A stretch of DNA of 64,000 nt, taken from Hawksworthiomyces lignivorus. Lineage: Eukaryota > Ascomycota > Sordariomycetes > Ophiostomatales > Ophiostomataceae. A model generated the notes under the pieces. That model ran no database searches. It was given only the letters and a program-made list of their open reading frames with translations, and was not told the origin of the DNA. A program made the translations under genes and the position numbers. The stretch covers positions 449 through 64,448 of the forward strand of contig NTMA01000105.1 in the NCBI GenBank assembly GCA_002917075.1. Direction: 5' to 3'. Of this stretch, positions 10,708 to 22,512 are shown piece by piece; the stretch's first letter is position 1, and each line of letters opens with the position of its first letter.

Positions 10708-12248
10708 TTAATCACCAAGCAGGTGCTGAATCGCGCCTTGTACGCTCCCGCCGCTACGCCGGAGCGCTGCTATGTTCCGGTCGAAGTCGAAGAAGCCCAT
10801 ATCATTCAGCTGCCGAAGCTGTTCGGCGTACTGTTCTTCTGGTGGCCGTGTGTCGCGCGGCGGCGGCGGGGATCCCGGCATAAACGGGTTGCCACCCGCA
10901 CCACCCAGCATCTGCATTGCTTGCTGCATCATCTCAGGCGTCATCTGTGGGAAGCCCTGCGGAAGACCCTGCGGCGGTACACCTCCTGGCCCGAACAAGA
11001 ACGAGAACGGATTGGCCTGTGCTGCTCCAGCACCTGCATCTTGCGCTGATCCGGTTCCAGTCGCAGCGGCACCGGTTGCGCCTGGTGTCGCTCCTGCGCC
11101 TGCCTCGGCTCCGCTGCGGGCAGCACCGGTAGCTGCCGCGCCTTCGCTACCGGTACCGGTAGCGCCACCCGGTGCCGCAGCACCGGGCGCCTGGAAATTT
11201 GGAGGGAAGAAGGCGAAAAAAGGATTGGCCGCGGCTGCGTTCCCGCCGGCGCCGGCGCCGGCACCAGCACCGGCGCCAGGTGCGCCAGGTGCGCCAGGTG
11301 CGCCAGGGAAGCCACCGAATAGGAAGGGGTTGAACGCTCCGAATGGGTTCGCCGCTGCACCAGCTCCTCCAGCACCGTCGCCGGTCGGCGATGCTGGTGC
11401 GTCAGCTGGTGTGTTGTCGGTGGCACCGGGTGCCGGGAAAGCCGCACCCTGGCCGGTCATGGCACGGCGCATGCGGTTCATCATGCGCAGAGTCTCGGGG
11501 TTCGTCAGCATGGACCGGAACATGGGCGACTGGATCAGCTCGCGGGCGTGCGGCTGGTTGCGAAGGGAAGGGTTGTTCTCGATGAGGAAGTCGACAAAAG
11601 ACGGGTTGTTGAGAGCTTCGTTGACGGACTGGGCGATGGCGGGGTCGTTCATCATCTCAGCGATGCTGTCCTCGGAGGGAAGGTTCATCTAGAAAAATGT
11701 CAGCAAAATCGCACCAAATAGTAAAGCGCCAAGTCAGCTGGCGCAGCTGGGCGAGCCAGGGGCTTAGGATGTGCAAGACTCACTCCTCCGTCAGGACCGA
11801 AGATATTTTGGTTGGGAAGGGCCGCGTGACCCGCAAACCGTGCACCAGTCAGGCCAGCAAGAAGGTTGTTGGCCGGGGTGCCGGCCGCTATGTTCGTGGG
11901 GATAGCAGGTGGCACACCCGAGCCGGTGCTGCCGGCGCCCGCAGCGGCTGCGGCGCTAGACGAACCGGCCGGCGGGTGGTTGCTGGCGGCGCTCTTGACC
12001 AGATGCAGCGTGTTGCCCGCCTTTATCTTGTAGGAGCCTAGGCTGTCGTCGTTTTTCATGACACGGCCCGAGTAGATGAGGCGCTGGCGCTCGACGGGGA
12101 TGTTCTCGTACTCGGCGGTGGCCAATAGAGACTTGAGCTCGAGAACCGTGGCCGACTCGGCCATGGTGATCGTGTGGAGGCCATCACCTGAGGTTTTCAC
12201 CTTGAAAGTGATCTGAGGATCGGCCGATCCGTCAGCGTTGTCGGCCAT
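10708..12248 (-). CDS. DSK2: Ubiquilin-like UBL-UBA shuttle protein
   Basis: Dsk2 carries ubiquitinated proteins to the proteasome. Exons 11784-12248 and 10708-11688 (minus) join in phase 0 (GTGAGT...TCTAG) to give 481 residues. The N-terminal ubiquitin-like domain includes ITFKVKTSGDGLHTITM, RQRLIYSGRVMKNDDSL and GNTLHLVKS. The region MNDPAIAQSVNEALNNP to MNRMRRAM is the STI1-like segment. The final 40 residues, from EEQYAEQLRQLNDMGFFDFD to IQHLLGD, are the UBA domain. Between these lies a long Gly/Ala/Pro-rich linker with GAP triplet repeats encoded by a tandem 9-bp unit near 11275-11310. The start MADNADGS was chosen because it directly precedes the UBL domain; the in-frame extension up to 12449 reads like 5' leader. 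Confidence 0.95.
11275..11310. repeat. Tandem 9-bp GAP-coding repeat within DSK2
   Basis: The unit GGTGCGCCA is repeated about three to four times and encodes Gly-Ala-Pro triplets on the minus strand. It is followed by a Gly-Ala alternating run. This is a coding microsatellite likely to vary in length between strains. Confidence 0.75.
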
Positions 12249-13434
12249 GGCGATTTTGCGGGGGGTGGGTGTTTGACGAAAGTAGGTTGCAGGAGAGGAG
12301 GCGGGCCTGTCGATGTCCAAGCAGCCCAGTTGGACTCCTATTCGTCGTCTGGGAGGATGAGAAGAGGAGTGGCAAGAGCAGGAAGAAGGATGATACGAGA
12401 GGATAAAGTAAATTGCGTTTGTTGGACTGTTGGATTGGCGGGGTAGCAAGTGCTGCTGATTGCGCTATATTCCAACCTCAGAACGCAACTTTACAAGACA
12501 GTGACGATTCTGTCCAGGGAGAGGGAACCTCAGGCTGACACCTGGAGAGGGGAGAAGGGACAGGGAGGAAGAAGGAGAGAAGTTGATGGAAGCGGGACGG
12601 AGATGAGAACAGATAGGCACCGGAGAGATAGAGAAGGCTTCCGTTGTCAGGTGAAAGAGGCTGACGTTCAGTACATTATAATCAATGCTTAGCACTAAAT
12701 GGAGGGGGAAAGGAAGGAGCGAACGCGGAAAGGCGGACAAATAATAATCTCAGCACTCCGTACACCGTTCGCACTTACCTCGTTATTACGCACTCCACTA
12801 TCAAAATTGGAATCCCGACGAATTGGGTGGAAGGCACAACCAGAGAGGGATCCAGGATGTCTAAGCAGAGGCTTAGGAAGGAAGGAGCCAAGGGACCTCA
12901 TATCTCCACCCGCTAAACCCACAGCAGGTTTCGCCCTCCCCGTTAACACAAATGCCCTCTTAAAATATTATATGCTATACAAGCATGGTCGCTATTAGCA
13001 AGACCCCCGCTTTCTGCATGCCAAAAGACAATGCCAAGGAGACAAAGAGAGCAGGGCGAGGAGGCCACCATAGGCTTACTTATATAGCACCTCCTCCCTG
13101 GCCCCAGCGCCAAGGGCTACAAAGCCACAGTGATCTTAGTACCCCGTATTGCGGGGGAAGCTCTCTCCTCTTCGGCGCACCCTCTGCCTCGGCTATGCCA
13201 AGTAGCGAAGCATAAAACTCCAGGAATCGCGGCGGCACTCGACGGTCTCCGCGCTGACCGAATTCCGGCTCTTTTTGCTTCTGCAGCCGTAAAATTATAT
13301 TGGGTGTGCAATAACCTTCTCTCTTACGAGATCTTGTGTTTGTTCGAATTTATACTTCCGAATCTTGTGGGAGCCAATTCCTGTTCAAACTTCCCAAGCA
13401 TACTTACACACCAGACCGAGAGCACACACACAAC
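12249..13434. promoter_or_regulatory. Divergent DSK2 / quinone oxidoreductase promoter
   Basis: This 1186-bp spacer separates two divergent start codons. Purine-rich stretches lie at 12510-12600. An 8-base match to the dispersed TACGGAGTA word is seen at 12755-12762 (ACTCCGTA). The A/C-rich sequence just before the plus-strand ATG (CACACACACAACATG) is a typical fungal start context. No gene is supported within it. Confidence 0.55.
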
Positions 13435-14692
13435 ATGAAGGGCATTCAGATAGCAAAATACGTCAAGGTAGGCGTTGTACTTTTCAGATATCTCTGCTGT
13501 AGTTTGCACTGAGCTCACATCTCAGGGCGTTGACGAGCTCGTCGTCACCAGCCTGCCCGATCCGCTTGCTGCCCCAGACCAGTACCTCATCGCCGTCCAC
13601 GCCGCCGCCGCCAACTTCTTTGACATCCTGCAGGTCCAGGGGAAGTACCAGAACCAGCCTCGTGCGTCGATCCCCCCCCCTTTTTTTTCTTTAGACTTAT
13701 ATATGTGTACATGTGTATGCATATTGGAGTGTCTTTTTTTTTTTTTTTGCTAACATTCTGCTGCTCGCCGCCAGCTTTCCCCTGGGTGGCCGGCGCCGAG
13801 TTTGCCGGCATCGTGCTGGCCGTCCCGCGCGCAGCCACGGCCGCGCGGCCGCGGTTCGCCGTGGGCGACCGCGTGTTCGGCGCCAGCCAGGGTGCCTTTG
13901 CGCAGAAGGTGGTCGCCACCGAGAGCCAGCTGTGCCCCGTGCCCACCGGCTGGTCGTTCACCGAGGCCGCCGGCCTGTTCGTGACGGCCCCCACGAGCTA
14001 TGCCGCGCTGGTCGAGCGCGCCGGCGTCAAGCGCGGCGACTACGTGCTGGTGCACGCCGCCGCTGGCGGTGTCGGCCTCGCAGCCGTGCAGAGTGCGTTC
14101 TTCCTCCTCCTCCCACTCCCTCTTCCCCCTTTTGGTCTCTGCTAACCTGCTACCAGTCGCCAAGGCATACGGCGCAACAGTCATCGCCACGGGCGGCACG
14201 GCGCACAAGCTGGCCATCGCCAAGGCGTTCGGCGCAGACCACGTCATTGACTACAAAGCCGACCCAGACTGGCCGGAGACGGTGCGCAAGCTGACGCCCG
14301 GCGGCCGCGGCGTCGACATTGTGTACGATCCCGTGGGCCTGGTCGACCGCAGCACCAAGTGCACGGCATGGAATGGGCGCATCCTGGTGGTGGGCTTCGC
14401 GGCCGGCCAGATCGAGCGCGTCGCCATGAATAAGGTGCTGCTCAAGAACATCAGCCTCGTCGGCATCCACTGGGGTGCCTACGCCTCCAAGGAGCCCGAG
14501 ATGATCCCCCTGGTCTGGGAGAGCATCCGGCGGCTGATCGACCGTGGCGCCTACCGGCCGACCGTGTTCACAGACGGCGAGCGGTTCGTAGGGCTGGAGC
14601 GCGTGCCAGCCACGCTCCGGGCGCTGGGCGGACGCGAGACCTGGGGCAAGGTCGTGGTGGAGATCCCGCAGGAGTCGGCGAGCAAGCTGTAG
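13435..14692 (+). CDS. Zeta-crystallin-like NADPH:quinone oxidoreductase (MDR superfamily)
   Basis: Medium-chain dehydrogenase/reductase predicted to reduce quinones or activated alkenes with NADPH. Exons 13435-13467, 13526-13661, 13775-14092 and 14157-14692 give 340 residues. The N-terminal catalytic fold has ANFFDILQVQGKYQNQPP, then FPWVAGAEFAG; both are restored exactly at splice junctions. The Rossmann cofactor site is HAAAGGVGLAAVQIAKAYGA, split by intron 3. DIVYDPVG and LVGIHWGAY are also family-typical. No zinc-ligand pattern of alcohol dehydrogenases is seen, which fits the quinone reductase branch. Introns 2 and 3 carry GCTAAC branch points close to their acceptors. Substrate and compartment are unknown; no clear targeting signal is present. 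Confidence 0.9.
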
Positions 14693-15019
14693 AGCGCTCT
14701 GGGACAGGTCAGAGCATACCAGTTGCATAATGATGCATTTTGTTGTCCCCGTTTGCACCTAGAGCGCCCACAATCTTTTACTGTAGATTTATTCCATTTG
14801 GTGGTCATCCCCATAGAGAGATCTTTATACATTTTTTTTCCAGCTGCTTCAACCCATCCATTAAACTACAGCATCTATCCTTTGGGAAAACCAACCAACG
14901 CCCATATTCATACGCCTGGCTGATGTGAAAGATATAAAACGAATCGGCTTAAAATCATTGCTTTCGTGAGTGCTATGTTTTGAAGATTGCTGAGGAGGCT
15001 CTTTTTCCCTCCACTCTCT
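14693..15019. other. Convergent 3' spacer
   Basis: These 327 bp lie between the stop codons of the quinone oxidoreductase and KAP120 genes. They are A/T-rich and hold both 3' UTRs. Nothing else is visible. Confidence 0.6.
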
Positions 15020-18000
15020 CTAGTTTTCCTCCGGTCGCGGCTGTGTTAGGCCGCGGAAACCGGCCAGGACGTCCTGATCAACATTAACTGCCCAGTTCGC
15101 GTCGAACTGCTGCTCTCCACCAGCCCGGGTGATGAGGTCCTGGAGCCGCAGCATGATGAAAGCATAGAGTGTCTCTGTATGCAGAGGGTCGCGCGCCGCG
15201 AACGCGCTCTGGGCAACCATCAGCGGCGTATCGTACTCTGTAGGTGCAGGCGGGCCATCCCTGATAAAGCAGTCCGGTTTGGTGGCATCGCCCTGTGCGT
15301 CAACGACGGAACCGGTCCACATAGAAAAGTAGTCCTGGAGGCGGCCTAGGACGAGATCCTGCACGGGTTGCTGCGGCAGCTCGCAGAGCCGCGTGAGGGC
15401 CATGCACGCGATCTTGTGATGCTCTGGGTTGCCCATGTTGTCGAAGCTGCCGAACCACTCTGGGGCCAGCCAGCTCCAGACCGAGGCGAAATCGCCGGCG
15501 ATCGACGAAAGCATGCCGACGAAGGCCGTGGGATCCGCGAGGGCTAGCCGGCTGAGAATAATTGTGTACTCGACCTGCGTCGTCGTGTTGATGGGGCTCG
15601 ACTTGGCCTTTGGCCCGGTGGACTGGTGCGCCTCCCAAGCGCCGTGGATCCGCTCGAGGATTCGCGGCAGCAAGCCAACGTCCAGCAAGTCTCGCAGAAC
15701 TACGGATACACCCTCTGTCGAGCCGAGAGCCTGGGCGGTCCGGATCATATTCTGGATGTTTGTGGCAGCGGCCTTAACTTGCTCCCACCGTTTTGTCTCC
15801 ATCGCCGCCGTTAGTCCAGCGAGCGTGGTCCGCCGGAATCGGTCAGACAATGCTGCTTCCGGCGCAAGAATGATATAGGCATCCACTATAGCCAAACACG
15901 TCTGCACCTGCTGCGAGTCGTATTCCAGCACGTGGAGAGCCATCGGCAGCAAATCAAGCAAGCCCTGGGAGAGCGGCTGAGAAGACTGCTGCATAATACT
16001 GGACCAGAGGTCTACGGCTTCCTCAAAGAGAAACTGATGCACAGTCGAGCTTGGGTTCATGGCGTCTGCAATGAGTGGCAGAATGAGCTCATGGTACTTT
16101 TGCGAGGCCTTCCCCACGGCCATAATTAGTGTAGAGAGAATGGTCAAGACCGACTGCTTGACCATGTACGTTTCGGACCCTGCGGATTCCCAGATGGAAG
16201 GCAGCGCAGAGATGACGCCGTCGCTGAATTGGCCGGCTATGGTCTCCATCCGCTCGATAAACGCACGCATGGTCTCCAGCACGGCCAGCTTTGTCTCATC
16301 GTTCTCAACCTCCTGAAGAAGATCTATCAGAGCTGCAAAGACGCCAGCCGCGTATGGTTCGAACAAATTTGCCCGGAATTGCAAATCGTCCACTGTGGCT
16401 TTGAGCCGCCGTGCCGCCGTCAGCCGCACGACCTCGTCGTTGGCCGGGTCGTTCTTGTTCAGAAGATGGGTGTAGATAGAATAGACCAGCTTCAAGGACT
16501 CTTCTGGCAGCTCGTAGAAAGCCCATGTGCCGAGCAGAATGGCGACGCGACGGCGCAAGATCTTCGCCATTGGGCCCTGCACCTGTGCGTCTTTGACGAG
16601 CGTCGAGTTGAGGAAGGCATTGAAATCAAAAGCCTTATCGATGGCGACGGCAGCATTTCCCATTGCCGTATACACTGCCTCTTTGGTGAGCAAGTCGATC
16701 TCGTCATTCATGGCCTGCTGGAAATAGGCAAGCAGCGGCGGAGCCAGCAGCTCCTTGTTGTGGATGAGCAGGCTCAAGAAAACTCTCTCGGCACATGGCC
16801 GCACCTGCCACTCCCAAGCGGCGCCAGACTCGCTCTCTTGCGCCTCCCAGTCTTCTGGATCTTCTTCCCAAGCCTCCAAGTCAGACTTGCGGAAAATGAA
16901 GAGCTTGGAGATGATGACATCGACAACCTGAAGCATAAAGTCGTTGGTGAACAACTCTGTCTTGATCAGCTGGACGCCGGCTGCCTGCTCCTTCTGCGTC
17001 TCGGCGCTGCGATATTTGAATGTCTGGAGGCGTTGCGTAATAATCTGAATGCAGCTCTTTACCAGTAACAGCCCTTTGAGAGCTAACCTCTCAAGGAGAG
17101 GACCTTCGAGCTTGGTTGACTTGGACCCAGCGTCGCCGCCGGCGCCGGCGCCATCTGATGCACTCTGCCGAAGACCACCCGACTTCGTGTATACTTCGGC
17201 GAAGCTGGCAACCAGGCCCCAATAAGCACGAACCAGGGCAACAGAGTTCGGTAGCGCGGCAAAACTGGCAGGGTGGGCCTCGCACATGTCAATGTGCAGC
17301 TTTGTAAATTTGAGAAGGTGCTTGCCGATGACATCTTGGTAGGGAGCGGGGACGGACGAGTCGTGGCTGACGTAGGCTAAAAACTGGTCGAACTGGGTCT
17401 GTGTTAGGGACCAGAATTCGGGCACAAGCTTCGAATGGTGCGGGTGCTCGAAACCGCTGATCATCAGGTGGCGCAGCACCTTGAGCGCTGTGAGGCTGTT
17501 GACCATGGCGTAGTCGACGGCGTCCTCGTCGCCGCGGCCCTTGAGCAAGAAGTCGAGCCATAAGTTCACATTAGCCGTATATATCTCTCCCAGGACATAG
17601 AACAGCTCTTCGGCAATGTGTTGCAGGGCGGTCTGCGAACGACGGAGACGGGCACTGCCCAGCTCCTTGATGACGCGCAGCAGCACGAGAAGCACGCCGC
17701 TCAGCTGGGCCGGGCTGCCGTCTTTGACGTTGCGGAGCAGGGCGATGATTTCGGACAGAGCTGTGGGCCAGTCCTGTGGGTAGTCAATGCGGACAATCTT
17801 GGCTGTAGCCAAGGCGTTGTGCAGAGCTAGTGACCTTTCCTCCTCGTTGACGGTGCCTTGGAGCAGCCGTGACCTTATCAGCGCCTTCTCGTCCGGGTGT
17901 AGACTACCCTTAGCGTGTGGTGACGTCCTCCAATACTTGTCGATGCCATTTTTGAGGAGGATGATGGCGAGGAAGCGGACTTCGTAAGGTAATGAGCGGT

Positions 18001-18445
18001 CGAGGAATACGGACTGCAATACGTAATGTGTTAGTGTTCATTTAAAGGCAATCTGACACACTCCGAATATATCCACAACATTGGCTAGCAACATTGGCTA
18101 GGCCGCGAACTAGAACTCTGCGTCGACTAGCCCAGGTGATGAGAGCCCAACATTCGGCGAGAGGAACGACAGGTCAGACATCGTGGGATTGAAAGTCGCT
18201 TACGGCGCACGTGGCTACCCAGCACCATGCACATCTCTGATCTGTAGACTATCCCAAGCATATATAAGGCGAGGCCTTACCTGGAGGGAAGAGAAGAAGT
18301 TCTGGTGGGATTGCCACTCGTTCAGCTGTTGTGAGGCGGATTGACGTTGGCTGTGGTCGTTGGAGTTACCAGCTTGCAAAGCTTTGCACAGATCTGGAAG
18401 GTTCAACGGAACAGCCTCGCCAGGCACCTCTATAGCAAAACTCAT
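15020..18445 (-). CDS. KAP120: Importin-beta family karyopherin (Kap120/importin-11)
   Basis: Nuclear transport receptor of the importin-11 branch; yeast Kap120 imports ribosome-biogenesis and other cargo. Exons 18281-18445 and 15020-18013 (minus) give 1052 residues, close to yeast Kap120. The importin-beta N-terminal domain spans the intron: SASQQLNEWQSHQNFF in exon 1, then YEVRFLAIILLKNGIDKYWR in exon 2, the signature of RanGTP-binding importins. The remainder is alpha-helical HEAT-like repeat with an acidic loop (EAWEEDPEDWEAQESES). The intron is long for this window (267 nt, GTAAGG...TTGCAG) and contains a short tandem duplication of AACATTGGCTAG near 18080-18105. The gene diverges from the MBL-fold gene. 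Confidence 0.93.
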
Positions 18446-19339
18446 GATGCAGTACTCCTACTTGCAAGGAGAGGCTATGAGTTGGGTTGTCGTCTGACTT
18501 GATCGAGACGAGACGAGACAAGGCGAGACGAGACACGCGTTTGTTTGAGCTGTCTATAGCGGGGTGAAGATTTACATACTATCAATTAAAAAAATTAAAG
18601 GCAGTAGCCCCCCCCCCCCCCCCTGTGCCTGCCTGACGAACAAATTCTAGCGGGGTAGCAGTTGGCGTCCGACATATTCACTTATATACTAAACCGAATT
18701 AAGTAATAGCCAATTAAGAGATACCTCCGTCCCAGTACTACGCCCGAATTGCCCTGCGTCCGTATATTGTTGGGAATTACAATGGGTAAGAGCCCCGCTA
18801 AACCCGCTAGACATCGCTAAATGCCACTAACCACCGCCAATTATACCAAATATCAGTTGAAACAGTCGACGGAAGGAGCAGTTTGCTGATGAGAGCTCTT
18901 ATCGCGGTAGGTGCACATGCAGCAAAAGGAGACTTCCTGATTCGTTTTGGTACCTCTCGCTTTGTTCATCGTATAAGTCGACGGGCGAAGCTACGACTAC
19001 TTTCCACACTAATACTCAACATCAAATCCAGATGATTCGGCCAACTCCGTCAAACCCGCCAAAACACGAGATGCGGAGTAATAAGGCCATCTCTTGCTCT
19101 CTACGCATATCGCCGAGTCCGCATAGTCTCTTTCCTAGCGATATGAAAGAAAGCTTGATTTGAAAACAAAAAGGTAGAAAAGTAGATAAGCAGAGAAAGG
19201 TGATAAAAATACATAGGGCCCCTCGATCGTCTTTCTGCTAATCAGCCCAATAGCTTCCGCTTCTCTCGGCTGCCAAGCTTACATCACCGTGTCACACCCT
19301 CGCATCTGCAGCGAAACAGAGAGATAGAGATAGAGAGCC
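18446..19339. promoter_or_regulatory. Divergent KAP120 / MBL-fold promoter
   Basis: This 894-bp spacer holds both promoters. It contains GAGAC-type tandem repeats just upstream of KAP120 (about 18503-18535) and a poly-C tract of about 14 nt near 18610. It also has A/T-rich sequence with several TTAAT/AATTA stretches. The MBL gene is preceded by AGATAGAGATAGAGAGCC. No gene is supported here. Confidence 0.5.
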
Positions 19340-19874
19340 ATGGCGGACACGTACGACCCGACGGCGACCAACGCCAATCTGGTGTGCACGGCCTGCGGCA
19401 CGCAGTTCCCGACGAGCGACCGGGCGACGCTGCCGTCGTGCTTCATCTGCGACGACCCGCGGCAGTTTACGCCGCGGAGCGGGCAGGCGTTTGTGACGAT
19501 GGGCGCGCTGCGCCAGAAGCACCGCAACGTGTTCCACCCGGGGGCCGGGGGCGACAGCCGGCTGATCAGCATCGTGTCGGAGCCCAAGCTGGCCATCGGG
19601 CAGCGGGCGATCCTGGTGCGCACGCCGGCGGGCAACGTGCTGTGGGACTGCCTGACGCTGGTGGACCAGGCGACGGTCGACCACATCCGCGCGCTGGGCG
19701 GCCTGCGCGCCATTGTCATCTCGCACCCGCACTACTACTCGTCGCACACCGAGTGGGCCGCCGCCTTTGGCTGTCCCGTCTACCTGCGGGCCGAGGACCG
19801 CCAGTGGGTGGCGCAGCACTCGCCGCGCCAGGTGTTTCTGGAAGGCGCCGACGTGCACGAGATCGACCTGAGCA

Positions 19875-19905
<31 letters not shown>

Positions 19906-20335
19906 AGGGGACGCTACTGCTACCGCCACCACCGCACCGGCCCTGCCCGTCAAGGCGATCCGCCTCGGCGGCCACTTCCCCGGCAGCCAGGTGCTGCTCT
20001 TCGACGGGCGGCTCCTCATCGCCGACACGCTGGTGACCACGCCGGCCGGCCTGGGCAGCTGGGCCGCCGACGCGCTGGGCCAGCCGCGCTCCCGCCCGCC
20101 CGGCATGAACTCGTTCGCCTTCATGTGGAGCATCCCCAACATGATCCCGCTGTCGGGCGAGGAGGTCTTCGCCATGTGGGCGGTGCTCAAGGACTTTGAG
20201 TTCCGCAGCACGCACGGCGCCTTTGTCGGCGTCGATATCGTCGCCGACGACATCAAGCAGCGCGTGCTCGAGAGCATGAAGATCCAGACGCGCTACGGCG
20301 GCTGGACCCGCCAGGACACCTGGGACAGCGTGTGA
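19340..20335 (+). CDS. Metallo-beta-lactamase-fold protein with degenerate metal motif and N-terminal Cys pairs
   Basis: Intronless, 331 residues. The MBL fold is suggested by ILVRTPAGNVLWDCLTLVD, then AIVISHPHYYSSHTEWA, GGHFPGSQVLLFDGRLLIADT and a C-terminal His (STHGAFVG). The canonical HxHxDH is not intact: His129, His131 and His136 are present, but the Asp position is Tyr133 and the next His is Ser. The later His (in GGH) and Asp (in IADT) metal ligands are kept. Residues 16-37 hold two CxxC pairs (CTAC, CFIC), a possible small zinc ribbon. An 11-Gly run (GGC repeats, about 19877-19909) lies between the two halves of the fold. Substrate unknown. Similar fungal proteins with SHPHYY-type motifs exist as far as I recall, so this may be a family trait. 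Confidence 0.8.
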
Positions 20336-22508
20336 GGGGCAGAGCCTGCTGTATGTAGATTGGCGTGGTGTGCACGCCGTTTCGCTGTTGAATACATACG
20401 TGCCTATGCCATCTTTTCTTCTCTTGCGAACCCAAGACAAGCTCTTGTATCCAATAATAGCAACCACGGCAGACCTGACAGCTCCATGGAATTGCCATGA
20501 GCTTCTTTTTGTGGGACCTACGCATTCTAGAACGCAGTATAAATGAGAACAGGAACCTTAAAAGCGAAAAAATATACAAGGCATGAAACGGCTGTTCGAT
20601 GTAATAATCTTATTACCTATTTAGGCTTGAGACCCACTGTACGGTGTATAAGCTGTGCCGCTGCTCAGAGATTGATTATTGCTTTTTTCATTAGACGTCC
20701 TTGTGCTTGTTTGCAAGTGTCTTGTTTCTTTTTTCTTGATCATTGCAGCCGCATCTGTGACTTTCAACGGCTTCGAAAATGGGAAATTCTGGATTTGAGA
20801 CGCAAATTCCATAGCTGGTTTTAACGCAAATACCCATCTCGCAACAATCGAGCAACAGCCACAAAGAAACTCATTTGTCGGGCAGTCTTGCTGCAGCGTC
20901 GATCCGCCCGCTCCGTTAATTGTGGCTAGCAAGAGCTTTTATTTGGCGTTTTATGGATGGTCCCGTCTTGCCGGAACGAATCCATACGCCTAGACAAGAG
21001 CAGTAAAGGGTGAACAAGAGCGAGCAACGAACAGCCTAGGAGATGCTCCAGATCGCCATAGAACCTGCTCAATTAGCTCACCAATGGACCGCATGGCAAT
21101 CAATAATGCGCAGAAATACTCCGAGGACGGGATCGAGAAAATTAATATAAGCTCCGTTCCCGACGGGTAAGACACAGACTTGCTTGGCACTCTTGCTCTA
21201 CTCGCCGCTATCCCTAGCTTGTGGAATGCAATATGTATAAGCATATAATGGACACAACAAGTCTGTAGAAAAGCGCACAGAAAGCGCCGAGATAATAAGC
21301 ATTTCTGTACATACATAGTTAAATGTACGAGGACTAAGAATACCTGCGAGCGCACCTGCAGACACACCTGCACCAAAAGTATCCCTATAGCGGTCGCGGC
21401 ACCTTATCAATCGCTGGCCACCCCCTGCAGCAGCACTCTAAACCAGCCTTACATAAGCGGGCTAGAGCGGTCGATTAGCGCTGCGCAACAGGCCATGTTC
21501 ACCCACCCCCAGATATCCGACCTGAGCTGATGAAACACGAAATTTAAGTGGGAACACGCGAAGGGCAAGGCACGCAACCATCTCCCAAAAAGCTACCAGA
21601 AGGCTTCGAAAAAAAAACCAGACGAGCCAGGCGAGCCAGGGTCTCCATAGGCACTACGACCGTACGGGGCGAGGGAGGATCAGTGCCGAGTACTGTACAC
21701 GTATATACGCGTATACGAGGCCAAGCCAAGCCAAGCCTCTTGTGCAATGAGGATCGAAAGGGGGTCCCAGAGGAAAAATCACAAAAGTGAACCCTTGCTC
21801 GCCAGGGCTGCCGGACCTTCAACAGTCTCCCCCCCCCCGGTTGCTACTCTTCCCGGTCCGTCTGTGGGCTCGTCTTACTTTCTCTGTCCTTTCTGTGTCC
21901 TTTTTCCATTTCTTTTCTTTTTCTTTTATATGAAAGATTGCTATCCTTGCCTTTGTGCGGGCGTTGGGAGGACTGATCAGCATTTCCTGTTCTTCTTCTC
22001 TATTACGTCTTTTTTTTTTTTGTATTGTGTATTTTTTTTTCGTATTTGATTTCTTTTTCTGCTGTCTTCTTCTCTCCTAGCCCCGTTGTCTTTCTTCACT
22101 CTTATTTTTTCTTTACCAATTCCCAAACCAAACTACGCACAATCGCGATCTCGCTGCACGAGACCCCCGACACCCCCAATCCCTGTCACAGCTGTCACAG
22201 CGGCCGACCCAAGAAAAGATCTGCTTTTTATGGGAAGCTATACGGGGTGCGAGAACAGACTTCGGAATCCTCGTACCTGCTTTCATGTACATGTGTACAT
22301 TACATGATGTGAAAGTGGGAATAGACATCCATTATTAGGCGTTAATTAGACTCGGGCCTCATTCCTGGCACTCTCGTCTCTCCTCATCATCTCTCTGGAC
22401 CATTTTTTTTCACCTTCTTTTCTCTCTCCACCCATCGCCGTTCTGGTATTCCGGATTATCGTCTTACTCTCTCCTTCTCGCTCTCATCGCCATGCCAGCA
22501 GTCACAAG
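20336..22508. promoter_or_regulatory. MBL 3' end and long PFA4 promoter/leader
   Basis: This 2.2-kb spacer lies between two plus-strand genes. The left part is A/T-rich with no supported gene. From about 21830 the plus strand becomes strongly pyrimidine-rich with T-runs (22010-22040), which is typical of a fungal core promoter and 5' leader and suggests that PFA4 has a long leader. A C-run lies near 21830. The short tandem CCAAG repeat at 21721-21738 is noted. A short upstream ORF at 22492-22512 is listed separately. Confidence 0.5.
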
Positions 22509-22512
22509 ATGA
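22492..22512 (+). promoter_or_regulatory. uORF overlapping the PFA4 start (ATGA)
   Basis: An ATG at 22492 opens a seven-codon frame (ATG CCA GCA GTC ACA AGA TGA) whose TGA (22510-22512) overlaps the PFA4 ATG (22509-22511). If the mRNA begins upstream of 22492, ribosomes would have to leak past this ATG or re-initiate at the overlap. Confidence 0.6.

Noticed and set aside
12249..12449. N-terminal extension of DSK2
   Set aside because: Low-complexity Ser/His/Pro sequence typical of a leader; the UBL domain follows directly after the chosen Met.
16229..17068. 279-codon plus-strand frame opposite KAP120
   Set aside because: No domain or start context; antisense to a well-supported importin.
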